Assembly (NCBI GenBank): GCA_025559845.1
Contig: CP048469.1
Span: 1,674,001 to 1,738,000 of the forward strand
DNA from: Agrobacterium tumefaciens
GTDB lineage: Bacteria > Pseudomonadota > Alphaproteobacteria > Rhizobiales > Rhizobiaceae
Direction of reading: 5' to 3'
DNA: 64,000 nucleotides
Positions 46,388-55,439 of the stretch are shown here, one piece after another. The stretch's first letter is position 1. Each line of letters opens with the position of its first letter. Below the pieces are notes generated by a model, which had not been told where the DNA came from, ran no database searches, and worked only from the letters and a program-made list of their open reading frames with translations. The position numbers and the translations under genes were made by a program.

Positions 46388-48289
46388 TCAGATAGCGCCA
46401 TTGGCGATGAGAATGGGAGATAGCTTTTCTTCAGTCCTCGCGCAGTCCCTGCCGGCGGCCTTGGCGGCATAAAGTGCTGCGTCGGCGCACTTTAGTAGTT
46501 CGGCTGGTTTTTCCGATGAGCCGCGATCCGTCGCAATGCCGATGCTGATGGTAACGACGCCCTTCTCGCTGAAATGGTGTTCGATTGCCTGAGCCCGAAC
46601 GGCGGCCACGGCCATTGCGCCCATCGCTATCGCTTCCTGCGGGAGAGCACGTGGCAATATAACGGCAAACTCCTCACCGCCGTATCTGGCAGTCACCGCA
46701 CCTTCGAACGGCAAGAAAACACGGGACAACGCCGCAGCGACTTGTTGGAGGCACTCATCACCGGCAACGTGTCCGTAGCCATCGTTGTAAGCTTTGAAAT
46801 GATCAACGTCGATCATCAGCACGGAAAGAGGCACAACCTTGGCCACCGCGTGCGACACTGCCGAGCGCATGGCGTCATCGAAGGCGCGGCGGTTGACCAG
46901 CCCTGTCAAACTGTCGGTGCTCGCCAGTGCGGTCAGTCTTTCATTCAGATCCCTCAGGCGGTTCTCACGGTCGCGGTTTACCGTAACGTCCGAATACACG
47001 ATCATCACGCCACCGCCCTCGGTAGTGCGTGAATTCGCCTCTATCCATCGACCGTCAGCGAGTTTCACGATGCGGTCGCCATTGCGCATCAGTACGTCGG
47101 CAGTACGTTCGACAAGATCAGAAATGTTTCCGACAGCCTCAGGCTCTTCGCCGCGCTCAAGTGATGCCCGAATGATTTCCCTGAGACACTTGCCAGGCAC
47201 CCGAACATCCGCAGTCAAAGGAAAAAGCTCGTGATATCGACGATTGTGGAGGACAAGAATTCCGCTCCCGTCAAACATCGCCAAACCGTCTGCCATGCTT
47301 TCAATAGCGTCGATTAGGGTCGTTTGCGTGCGTGCGAGCCTCTGTTCGAGCCGTTTCCGATCCGTGATCTCACGATTGTGCGTAACGATGCCAATGATAT
47401 TGCCGCTCACGTCGAGAAGTGGCGCCTTGAGTGTCGAAAGCCACGTCTCCGACCCGTTCAGCCCTATGAACTGTTGTTCCACGGTGACCGGACGACCGGA
47501 CCTGAGCACAAGTTCTTCCGGTTCGCGAAACATATTCGCAGTTTCGGATGGATAGTAGTCGGCATCGGTTTTGCCGATCAGTTCATTGACCCCGGTCCCC
47601 ATCATCTTCGCCGTTGCGGGGTTTGCCAGAAGGAACTGCCCGTGTTCATCCTTTGCGTTCAAGCAATCCGGAAGCGCCTCGATCACTTGCCGATAGCGAC
47701 GGTTTTCGACCGTGGCCGCGTGCCTGCGATGTTCCTGCACAATGGCGAGCCCCGACAGAAGGGTCGCGCCTGCGACGATGATCGCCAGCGGCCCGGTTGC
47801 GTCGAGTGTAAGCGAAGGCCAGTTGGCGACCGGGTAGACAACGTAAAAACCCGCCGTCGCACTTATACCGGCCCAAACAGCAAGGATGGCTGTCGCGCGC
47901 GTGGACGCAAGGTGATTTCTGAACATGTAATGCAGGACGACACCACCTGCGGAGGCAGCGACGATCTGCGGAATAGCGGTGTAAACGCCTGTGCCACCTA
48001 TCGACAGTCGCCGGATAACCGCCGTTGCGAATGGCAACACGGCTGCAAAGGGACCCCCGAAATACGCGGATATCGCCAACAGAGTGTACCGCGCATCGAG
48101 CAACACCCCAGGCAGCCATTCAAACGGGAGTGCCATGGTAGCAAGAACGCCACCCGCCATCACGACGCTGAAGATGGTGGTCCGTGCTGCCCATCTGAGC
48201 TGTTCGACGTGCCGATGGCCAAGTGTCCAGATTGACGTGGTGATTGCGACGACAGCGAGATTCGGAAGGAGTTGATGCCAGAGGCTCAT
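46388..48289 (-). CDS. 5TM-PAS-PAS-GGDEF diguanylate cyclase
   Basis: A 633-residue inner-membrane signalling protein. The first 190 residues are a 5TMR_LYT-like sensor, with the motif AYFGGPFAAVLPFATAVIRR (core). Two PAS-like domains follow (about 210-330 and 340-455; NEWITDRK-type end as HNREITDRKR). The GGDEF domain is about 470-625 with active GGEEF at 537-541. No RxxD inhibitory site is seen. It should make c-di-GMP in response to a membrane or ligand cue. ATG 48289 has GATGGA seven bases upstream. No EAL domain. Confidence 0.9.
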   Translation of the reverse strand: MSLWHQLLPNLAVVAITTSIWTLGHRHVEQLRWAARTTIFSVVMAGGVLATMALPFEWLPGVLLDARYTLLAISAYFGGPFAAVLPFATAVIRRLSIGGTGVYTAIPQIVAASAGGVVLHYMFRNHLASTRATAILAVWAGISATAGFYVVYPVANWPSLTLDATGPLAIIVAGATLLSGLAIVQEHRRHAATVENRRYRQVIEALPDCLNAKDEHGQFLLANPATAKMMGTGVNELIGKTDADYYPSETANMFREPEELVLRSGRPVTVEQQFIGLNGSETWLSTLKAPLLDVSGNIIGIVTHNREITDRKRLEQRLARTQTTLIDAIESMADGLAMFDGSGILVLHNRRYHELFPLTADVRVPGKCLREIIRASLERGEEPEAVGNISDLVERTADVLMRNGDRIVKLADGRWIEANSRTTEGGGVMIVYSDVTVNRDRENRLRDLNERLTALASTDSLTGLVNRRAFDDAMRSAVSHAVAKVVPLSVLMIDVDHFKAYNDGYGHVAGDECLQQVAAALSRVFLPFEGAVTARYGGEEFAVILPRALPQEAIAMGAMAVAAVRAQAIEHHFSEKGVVTISIGIATDRGSSEKPAELLKCADAALYAAKAAGRDCARTEEKLSPILIANGAI

Positions 48290-48778
48290 CGATAGTCCAT
48301 CATTTTCGCTCCGTAATGCCAAGATGGCATGACGACATGGTTTGCAAGCTCATGGCCAGCTTGATCACAATAACTGATGATCCAGAGGATGCGCCTATAG
48401 GTAACTGTAAACACTGGAAGTTTCGTAATCGCTTACCCAGGTCGTCCGAGGCTAACCAAACGTAAGGAACTCACAATTTCTTAGAACAGACTTTCTAGCG
48501 GGTATCACGGCCGATGGCAGCTATGAGTTATCGTGGATAACGTATGCTACTGAGTTATGAAAGCAGTGACTTGAGGCGAAGCCAAATTGACGTCGCAAAG
48601 ACGCACCTCACTTAATAGCAGTTTGGAATCATTAGGCATTCTATTGCCATGGCAATTCTGAGCGCAGTCAAAAGACTTGCCTCTTGGGGCCCAGTTGCGC
48701 TGTCATGGAAGCGGACCGTCCATCGCCAAGAATGCTGTAGATTTCATAGGCGAACTCCACAAACGGCCCGCCATAACA
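48290..48778. other. AT-richer intergenic region
   Basis: About 490 bases with lower GC and no credible gene on either strand. It contains the 14-base perfect palindrome ATTGCCATGGCAAT at 48643-48656. It may be a remnant of lost sequence. Confidence 0.45.
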
Positions 48779-49606
48779 TCATTGCTGGAACTTGAAGTTT
48801 TTACGGTCGTACGCGTGCTCAAACCCCATTTTCCTGAGGTTCTCGTAGGAAATATTGGGTTTGCCAGCTGTGGGCACTTCTGTTTCGACGACAAATGTCG
48901 AAATGCCTTCTGCTATGCCGTAATCAGTGCGAGCCTGGATAAGCGCCTTTTGAACGCCGCGGTTCCGGAACTCCGGATGTGTGGTACCGCCACCCAACCA
49001 CGCATAGTTCCCAAACGTGAAAATGGCGCCGGTGCCGATTGGCGTTTCGCCATCGAGAGCAAAAAAACACCCCCACCCCTCTTTGCCGACAATGGCTGAC
49101 CAAAGAGGGATCAAGGATGGCGGGAAATTGAAGCCACTACACATCATCGATCCGAACTGCGACGCCTCGCGAACGTGCACCCTTCGGGTACGGACAGGAC
49201 TTGGTGCGCGAAAGCGCTGGGCAGCGGTGAAGGTAAGCTTTGCCCAGCCGGGACCGTGTTCATGCAGATCCCTGCCCTGAATCCAGTTTTTCACCTTATC
49301 CGAGGCAGTATACATATTCAGTTGGAGGAACCGGTTGCCTGCCCTTCGTCGCATCCAGCCATATGCTTGATCGAGATCCTCGACAGCGCCTAGTCCCAGC
49401 ACCCGATTTAGGCCGATCGCCGGCGCGCGTGGCAGGGAGATCGCGCACCCTCCGCTGATGGCAATGCAGTCGAAATGCTCTTCGGGCCGCAGATCCCTAG
49501 CCGAGATCCTGTGCAGACTGAGGAAAGCCTCAGCCTCAATGGCGTCTTCTTTCGTTGGGAATGAGCGTTCTGAAAACTGAGGATTCAAGATTGGCTCCTG
49601 AGCCAC
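48779..49606 (-). CDS. GNAT family N-acetyltransferase
   Basis: A 275-residue protein whose C-terminal half is a GNAT domain: FALDGETPIGTGAIFTFGNYAWLGGGTTHPEFRNRGVQKALI (cores GETPIGTGAIF and THPEFRNRGVQKALI, the acetyl-CoA loop). The N-terminal half may be a diverged second GNAT copy. The substrate is unknown. The start is GTG at 49606 behind AAGGGGGCG. Next to it are stress or detoxification-type enzymes on the same strand. Confidence 0.85.
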   Translation of the reverse strand: MAQEPILNPQFSERSFPTKEDAIEAEAFLSLHRISARDLRPEEHFDCIAISGGCAISLPRAPAIGLNRVLGLGAVEDLDQAYGWMRRRAGNRFLQLNMYTASDKVKNWIQGRDLHEHGPGWAKLTFTAAQRFRAPSPVRTRRVHVREASQFGSMMCSGFNFPPSLIPLWSAIVGKEGWGCFFALDGETPIGTGAIFTFGNYAWLGGGTTHPEFRNRGVQKALIQARTDYGIAEGISTFVVETEVPTAGKPNISYENLRKMGFEHAYDRKNFKFQQ

Positions 49607-49649
49607 CGCCCCCTTGAAACCCTAATGAAGAAAGGTGGACGATTGTCGA

Positions 49650-50123
49650 CTAAAAACCGAATTCGCTGAGACCGGGATGGTCATCCGGCCTGCGGCCGAG
49701 CGGCCACTGGAAACGCCGGTCTTCTGCCTTGATGGGCAGGTCGTTGATGCAGGCATGCCGTTTTCGCATCAGGCCACTATCGTCGAATTCCCAGTTCTCG
49801 TTTCCGAACGACCGGAACCAGTTCCCACTGTCGTCATGCCATTCGTAAGCAAATCTGACAGCTATTCGGTTGCCGCCAAACGCCCAGAGTTCCTTGATCA
49901 ACCGGTAATCGAGCTCACGTCGCCATTTTTCTGAAAGAAATGCGACGATTGCGTCCCTCCCTGTGACAAACTCGGCACGGTTCCGCCACTGGCTGTCCCT
50001 GGTGTAAGCCAAGGCAACCCTCGCAGGATCGCGACTGTTCCAGCCATCCTCAGCCAGCCTGACCTTTTCAACTGCGCTTTCAAACGTGAAAGGGGGAAAA
50101 GGCGGTCGTTCAGCGTCGATCAT
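49650..50123 (-). CDS. DUF1348 (SnoaL/NTF2-like) protein
   Basis: A 157-residue alpha+beta barrel of the NTF2-like superfamily, DUF1348 subfamily: [20 protein letters not shown] (core) at the front, [13 protein letters not shown], and [21 protein letters not shown] (core [19 protein letters not shown]) in the middle. Function unknown. It overlaps the upstream PPOX gene by four bases (ATGA), so the two proteins are made together. Confidence 0.9.
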   Translation of the reverse strand: MIDAERPPFPPFTFESAVEKVRLAEDGWNSRDPARVALAYTRDSQWRNRAEFVTGRDAIVAFLSEKWRRELDYRLIKELWAFGGNRIAVRFAYEWHDDSGNWFRSFGNENWEFDDSGLMRKRHACINDLPIKAEDRRFQWPLGRRPDDHPGLSEFGF

Positions 50124-50743
50124 CTCTCTGGGTTCTCCAACCGTGCACGTAAGTTCGCGTTCTCGATTTCCAATCGCTGCAGCCGCTCACGAAGTGGAGC
50201 GACTGCCTGCTCAACCTGCTGTTCCGTGTAGCGCGGCGTTATATGCTGCGGGCAATTCCAGTCAAAAGCCTCGAGCCGCAGCTTGAATACCCGTTCCGGC
50301 CTCCCCTTGTAGGTTTGGTCGGACACCAATTCCGTGAGTTCCGGATCGGCATCAAGCGCCAGCCGCTCTACATGCACATAGATTTTGAGCCGGGCTCGCC
50401 GCACATAATCCATCAGGAACAGGCAGGCACGATCGTTGGCGGCAAGGTTGCCGGCACTGATGTATTGACGATTACCCCGATAGTCAGCGAAGGCCATTGT
50501 CTGCCGGTCGATCACCTTGAGGAAGCCGATTTTTCCTCCACGATGCTGAACATATGGCCAACCCGTTTCGGAGACCGACGCCATGTAAAAGCTGTCAAGT
50601 GAGGCAATGAAGGCGATCTCGTCGTCTGTGAACGCGTCCGACGGGCGGTTGTGCGTGCCCAGCCAGATCTGGTCCACGCCCATGTCCGCCTGAGCCGCTC
50701 TGACGCTCGGCGTCACGGCAACCTCAAGGAAATGATATGGCAT
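50120..50743 (-). CDS. PPOX-family flavoprotein
   Basis: A 207-residue split-barrel flavoprotein of the pyridoxamine phosphate oxidase-like group, with [23 protein letters not shown] (core [19 protein letters not shown]) and [16 protein letters not shown] for the flavin site. A C-terminal coiled coil ([21 protein letters not shown], core) is an added feature. Probably a redox enzyme. Coupled to DUF1348 by overlap. Confidence 0.88.
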   Translation of the reverse strand: MPYHFLEVAVTPSVRAAQADMGVDQIWLGTHNRPSDAFTDDEIAFIASLDSFYMASVSETGWPYVQHRGGKIGFLKVIDRQTMAFADYRGNRQYISAGNLAANDRACLFLMDYVRRARLKIYVHVERLALDADPELTELVSDQTYKGRPERVFKLRLEAFDWNCPQHITPRYTEQQVEQAVAPLRERLQRLEIENANLRARLENPER

Positions 50744-50861
50744 ATCTGATCTCCCTGCTCGGTCGAGCCTGTATTGTCGTCTGACGTCGCAAGCCCGGGC
50801 CTGCCTCTATCTGCCGAAACCAGTTGCCGACAAATTTCACCCCGCAAACCGCGCGCTTACC

Positions 50862-51836
50862 TTAATCCTGCAAGGCCCAGTCTGCCACTTCCCAACGGGT
50901 CTGCCCACGGTCGGAAACGATGCGACCGAGCCCCGGGAAAGGCATGTGCGTGGCAGCAATCAGTGCACCTTCGGCGGCAGCACGCGGGAAAAACCGGTCG
51001 CGCATCGCCTTCGCGGCGTCACGATCCTGCTCGAACAGGAAGAACACGTCCGTGGCAGCGGGATGCACCACCGGGAAAATCATGTCCGACACCATGATCA
51101 TGCTCTTGCCGCCGTCTTCCACCCGTACGCCGATATGGCCGGGCGTATGGCCTGTCAGGTCAACGATCGACACGCCGGGGACGATTTCACGTTCGCCGTC
51201 AATCGCCTGCAGCCTGGGGTAAAGGCGCACCACCTCATCCGCCATCTGGAAGCTGGTCTGCAGGTAATCCGGTGCACCGGCGCGCTTGGCCGGGTCGGTC
51301 CAGTGCTTGACGTCGCGGCGATCGATATAAAGCTCGGCCTTCGGATAATTGTTCTTGCCGCCGGCAATCAGACCGCCCATGTGGTCCTGGTGCATATGCG
51401 TGACGATCACGGCGTCGATCTGGTCGAGCTTCAGGCCAAGCGTGGCAAGCGCCTGCGGCAACTTGCCGGTCTCGCCGATCGAACCTGCCGCCCCGGCATC
51501 GATCAGGATGCGGCGTTGGCCATCATCGATCAGATACTGGTTGAACAGGAACCGCACGCCGCTTGGCCGGGCGGTAGACTGGGCGACGGCTGCCTGCTCC
51601 ACATCGGCCGGGCTGCGGCCGGGAAAGAAGTTGTATGGCATGTCGGCATAACCGTCGGTCAGTGCTGTCACCGTAAAGCGACCGATGCGGATCTGCGCCA
51701 GCGGCGTGACGCTGGCCAGCGCCTTTGCGGGTTCCTGCGCTGCAACGAGGCCTGGCAATGCGCTGCCGATCAGCCCACCGCCTAGAAGGCCAAGAGGAAG
51801 AGCGCTGGCGAAGGCACGGCGTGAAAGTTGAGGCAT
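50862..51836 (-). CDS. Tat-exported metallo-beta-lactamase-fold hydrolase
   Basis: A 324-residue MBL-fold enzyme. The N terminus has the twin-arginine signal SRRAFA followed by a Leu/Gly helix ending VAAQ, so it should be folded and exported by TatABC. The zinc motif is THMHQDHMGG, with later ligands in TGHTPGH and SDMIFP and a C-terminal ATHMPFPGLG His. It resembles AHL lactonase/AttM-like or other MBL lactonases only generally; the substrate is unknown. It stands just downstream of the alpha/beta hydrolase gene on the same strand (31-base gap). Confidence 0.9.
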   Translation of the reverse strand: MPQLSRRAFASALPLGLLGGGLIGSALPGLVAAQEPAKALASVTPLAQIRIGRFTVTALTDGYADMPYNFFPGRSPADVEQAAVAQSTARPSGVRFLFNQYLIDDGQRRILIDAGAAGSIGETGKLPQALATLGLKLDQIDAVIVTHMHQDHMGGLIAGGKNNYPKAELYIDRRDVKHWTDPAKRAGAPDYLQTSFQMADEVVRLYPRLQAIDGEREIVPGVSIVDLTGHTPGHIGVRVEDGGKSMIMVSDMIFPVVHPAATDVFFLFEQDRDAAKAMRDRFFPRAAAEGALIAATHMPFPGLGRIVSDRGQTRWEVADWALQD

Positions 51837-51867
51837 GGCGTCTTGCTCCGTTTCAGACGATGATGTT

Positions 51868-52584
51868 CTAAGTTGCTTGGTTTTCAGCCGCGGTTGTTAT
51901 TAGGGCTGCGACCTTTTCAGGCTGCGACAGCATCACCGCATGACTGCTGCGCACTTCCACTATTTTCGCACCTGCCCGCACGGCCATCTTCCCCTGCGCT
52001 TCAGGGGGGATCATTCGATCGTCGGTGGCGAGCAGGTAATAGGAAGGCTTGTTTTTCCAAGCCGTTGCACTGATTTTTCCCTGCACCGCCTCCAGCCCCC
52101 AAGGTCGCTGGGCGACGGCCATAAAATGCGTCAGAGCGGGTTCAACATCCGCGGCAAAGGCGGCAGGAAACTTCGCGCTGTCCACCCGGATAAATCCATC
52201 AGTCGGCGGCAAGAGGGGAGCTTTCTCCGCCCCATGAGCCGCCTGCGAGGCCAGATCGAATACCGACTCCCCGATCTCCGGCACGAAGGCAGCCAGATAA
52301 ACCAGGCACACTACCTTTTCATCGGTTCCGGCTTCAGTGATCACGGCTCCACCATAGGAATGACCGACGAGAACAACCGGATTGGACGCATCAGCGATCA
52401 CCTGCCGCGTGCGCTCGACATCAGCGCTCAAACTGACAGCAGAGTTCTGAACGACAAGAACTTCGTAGCCCTCACGCGAAAGGATCTCAAAAACCTGGCG
52501 CCATCCGGACGCATCGACAAATGCTCCGTGCACGAGAACGACTGTGATGGATTTGTCGCTGGTATCTCCAACGGTAAGGGTCAT
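51868..52584 (-). CDS. alpha/beta-fold hydrolase
   Basis: A 238-residue serine hydrolase. The oxyanion start VVLVHGAF, the nucleophile elbow GHSYGG, an Asp in ATDDRMIPP and a C-terminal SSHAVMLSQP His complete the triad. It is of the group annotated as esterase or EstC-like salicylate/AHL-type hydrolases; the substrate is unknown. It is transcribed with the MBL hydrolase and diverges from the sensor kinase. Confidence 0.9.
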   Translation of the reverse strand: MTLTVGDTSDKSITVVLVHGAFVDASGWRQVFEILSREGYEVLVVQNSAVSLSADVERTRQVIADASNPVVLVGHSYGGAVITEAGTDEKVVCLVYLAAFVPEIGESVFDLASQAAHGAEKAPLLPPTDGFIRVDSAKFPAAFAADVEPALTHFMAVAQRPWGLEAVQGKISATAWKNKPSYYLLATDDRMIPPEAQGKMAVRAGAKIVEVRSSHAVMLSQPEKVAALITTAAENQAT

Positions 52585-52751
52585 GAGCTTAACCTACCCG
52601 GTTGTGTCAAAAGGGCTCGTCATTCCGAAAATTGCTTGATCAGTGTCGAAGGCGGCGTCGGCGCGCATATTTCATGCGTCGACGCTCAGACGTTATTTCC
52701 GGTCAATGTGTAGGTTGGTTCAGGTCGCCTCACAATTGCGATCTAGGTCGC

Positions 52752-54770
52752 ATGCAACTAGACGAAGGCACTGCGAAAATAGACCATCGTCTATCAATCT
52801 TGCCTAACGCGGAGGCGCGAAAGGGCGTAGATTTGAGTTCCATGCTGGAACGCCATGCGCTGAAGGGAATAGACTTGGAGAATCAGGACTTCGACGCGAT
52901 CATTGACTTCATTCCGGCAATGGCATGGGCGACAACGTCCGATGGAATGCTCGACTTCGCCAATCAGCATTTTCTGGAATACATCGGCATGCCACTTGCC
53001 GAAATTGCAGGCGAAAATTTCTACCGGATTTTTCATCCAGATGACGTCGATCATTTAGGATCGGAATGGCGAAGCATCATGGCCTCCAAGGCGGGACGAG
53101 AAGTCGAAGGCCGAATTCGGCGCGCCGATGGCGTTTATCGCTGGTGCAGCCTTCGGCAAAAGCCCCGGCTCGATCCTGAAGGCAATGTCGTCAAATGGTA
53201 CGGCGTTGTTCTTGATATCGAAGATCGCAAAAGCGCCGAAGACGCGCTCAAAGAGGCAAAATCGGCACTTGCGGCAAGTGAAGAGAACCTCAGGCTCATC
53301 ATCAATTCGCTCCCTGTGCTGGTATGGTCAGCACGCCCGGATGGAAGCGCCGATTTCGTGAACCAGAGCTGGCTCGATTACGCCGGATTGCCAGCCGACC
53401 AGATTCTCGAATGGGGCTTTCTCGACCTCTACCATCCGGACGATATCCCTGAAATGGTCGAGATATGGAAGAGAGACCTCGAGCATTCAGATTACACTCG
53501 GCTGAGAGGCCGCATTCGTGGTGCGGATGGGCAGTATCGCTGGTTCTATTTTTCCGGGCGGAAGCTCACGGATGCAAATGGCGTCGTACGCTGGTTTGGC
53601 GTCAATATCGACATCGAAAACCTCCAGCGAGCCGAGTTCGCTCTCAGAGAGAGTGAAGCGGCGCTGAGGGAGAGCGAACACAAGCTGAAACTCATCATCA
53701 ACACGATCCCTGCCATGGCCTGGTCATGCACGCCCGACGGGCAGCTCGAATACTGGAACCAGCATCTCACCAACTATGTGGGCCTCCCGATCGAAGAGAT
53801 TGTCGGATTCGGCTTCTATCGCATGTTCCATCCCGAGGACGTTGAACGGATGCGTGAGAGTTGGGAGGAAATCGTTGCGACCAAACAGCCAAATCCGGTC
53901 GATGCACGGATAAGACGGTTCGATGGCGAATACAGGTGGTTCAATCTTCAGCAGAGCCCACTCCTCGACCCGGAGGGAAATGTCGTGCGGTGGTACGGAA
54001 TTGTGGTCGATATCGAAGACCGCAAGCGCGCCGAAGAATCACTGCGCCAAAGCCAGGCCCAACTCGCCCAAGTCACCCGAATGACGACGATCGGCGAACT
54101 TGCAGTCTCCATTGCCCATGAGATCAATCAACCCCTTATGGCGATCGTGACCAATGCTGGGACCTGTCTGCGGTGGTTGCAGGAGGGACATACGGACGTC
54201 GAGCAGGCGCGTTTGGCCGCCGGGCGGATCGTTCATGATGGCCATCGCGCCGGCGAAATCGTCACGAGCATTCGCTCCATGGCGCAGAAAACGCCTACTC
54301 GCATGCAACGGACGGATTTCAGTCATTCGCTTAAAGATGTTCTGGATCTGCTTCATGGAGAACTACGCTCGCGCGGTCTGGAGGTCATAGCAGAATTGCC
54401 CCCTGAGCCCGTCGAAGTTCTCGGTGACCGTACACAGCTTCAGCAGGTCCTGCTCAATCTGATAATGAACAGCGCTGAAGCAACGCCTCGTGACCATGAA
54501 GCAGTGATGACGATCAGATGCACCGAGTATCCAGAGGGCAAAGTCGAGGTCAGCGTTTCGGATTCCGGACGAGGAATACCACCTGAACAGCTCGACCAAG
54601 TATTCGAGCCCTTCTATACCACGAAGTCTGACGGGATAGGGATGGGCCTGCCCATCTGCCGCTCCATTGTCGAGGCTCATGGAGGACGCATTTGGGCGAC
54701 GAGTCATGCCGGTGGAAGCTCATTCACCTTCACGCTGTCTAGCTTTAAGGAAATAGCCGTTGATCGATGA
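52752..54770 (+). CDS. soluble triple-PAS sensor histidine kinase
   Basis: A 672-residue cytoplasmic hybrid-free sensor kinase. Three PAS/PAC units (about residues 50-170, 180-300, 315-430) precede HisKA and HATPase_c. PAS1 and PAS3 are clearly duplicates (both start IPAMAW and end in a VVxDIEDRK block). The phosphorylated residue is His456 in IAHEINQPL, the FixL-type H-box; N and G boxes are in NLIMNSAEA, DSGRGIP and GMGLPICRSI. No membrane helix. Its start ATG 52752 has TAGGT upstream; an upstream in-frame extension looks non-coding. It overlaps the response-regulator gene. Confidence 0.92.
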   Translation: MQLDEGTAKIDHRLSILPNAEARKGVDLSSMLERHALKGIDLENQDFDAIIDFIPAMAWATTSDGMLDFANQHFLEYIGMPLAEIAGENFYRIFHPDDVDHLGSEWRSIMASKAGREVEGRIRRADGVYRWCSLRQKPRLDPEGNVVKWYGVVLDIEDRKSAEDALKEAKSALAASEENLRLIINSLPVLVWSARPDGSADFVNQSWLDYAGLPADQILEWGFLDLYHPDDIPEMVEIWKRDLEHSDYTRLRGRIRGADGQYRWFYFSGRKLTDANGVVRWFGVNIDIENLQRAEFALRESEAALRESEHKLKLIINTIPAMAWSCTPDGQLEYWNQHLTNYVGLPIEEIVGFGFYRMFHPEDVERMRESWEEIVATKQPNPVDARIRRFDGEYRWFNLQQSPLLDPEGNVVRWYGIVVDIEDRKRAEESLRQSQAQLAQVTRMTTIGELAVSIAHEINQPLMAIVTNAGTCLRWLQEGHTDVEQARLAAGRIVHDGHRAGEIVTSIRSMAQKTPTRMQRTDFSHSLKDVLDLLHGELRSRGLEVIAELPPEPVEVLGDRTQLQQVLLNLIMNSAEATPRDHEAVMTIRCTEYPEGKVEVSVSDSGRGIPPEQLDQVFEPFYTTKSDGIGMGLPICRSIVEAHGGRIWATSHAGGSSFTFTLSSFKEIAVDR

Positions 54771-55380
54771 AAGGAAGAATAGGCAGCCCACCATCGTCGT
54801 CATCGACGACGATCATGGTGTCCGTGAAGCGCTAAAGGGACTTTTTGAGTCCGTTGGGCTTAGCGCCGAGACCCACGGTTCCGTCAAGGAGTTCCTGGCT
54901 GCAGACGATCCCGAAAAGGCCGGATGTATCGTCCTCGACATCCGCCTTCCCGGCCAAGGCGGACTGGAGTTTCAGGAGGCGTTGGCGAAAAGCGATTTTC
55001 CTCGTTCCGTCGTCTTGATTAGCGCTCATGTCGATGTGCCCATGGCGGTTCGCGCAATGAAGGCGGGGGCAATCGACGTTCTCAGCAAGCCGGTCCGTGA
55101 GCAGGATCTGTTGGAAGCCGTCAACCGTGCGATCGCCAATGATGCCGCCCGCCGAGAGGAAAGAACCGCGAGAGCCAGCAGTCAAGCGAGATACCTCACC
55201 CTGACCGACCGTGAACGACAGATCATGAAACTGGTTATCACAGGTAAACTGAACAAGCAGATTGCGGCAGAGCTACAGCTTGCAGAGCCGACGGTAAAGC
55301 TTCACAGGGGCCACATGATGCGGAAGATGAAGGCAACGTCGGTCGCTCATCTGGTCAAGATTTCCGACGTCCTTCTGTAA
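54760..55380 (+). CDS. FixJ-family response regulator
   Basis: A 206-residue two-component regulator. The receiver domain (residues 8-125) has the acidic pocket DDD at 16-18 and phosphoacceptor Asp60 in LDIRLPGQGG. A LuxR/FixJ-type helix-turn-helix (about 141-206) has LTDRERQIMKLVITGKLNKQIAAELQLAEPTVKLHRG (cores LTDRERQIMKLV and KQIAAELQLAEPTVKLHRG). The start is TTG at 54760 behind AAGGA, overlapping the kinase stop by 11 bases. It should be phosphorylated by that kinase. Confidence 0.93.
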   Translation: MIDERKNRQPTIVVIDDDHGVREALKGLFESVGLSAETHGSVKEFLAADDPEKAGCIVLDIRLPGQGGLEFQEALAKSDFPRSVVLISAHVDVPMAVRAMKAGAIDVLSKPVREQDLLEAVNRAIANDAARREERTARASSQARYLTLTDRERQIMKLVITGKLNKQIAAELQLAEPTVKLHRGHMMRKMKATSVAHLVKISDVLL

Positions 55381-55396
55381 TTCAGATCCGATGACC

Positions 55397-55418
55397 TCGG
55401 CGAAAAACGCCGAAGTCT
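55397..55418. terminator. hairpin between regulator gene and ABC exporter gene
   Basis: TCGGCG-AAAAA-CGCCGA (55397-55402, 55408-55413), short and without a clear T-run, between convergent genes. Confidence 0.35.
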
Positions 55419-55439
55419 TGTCAGGTCAAAAAAGTCCTG

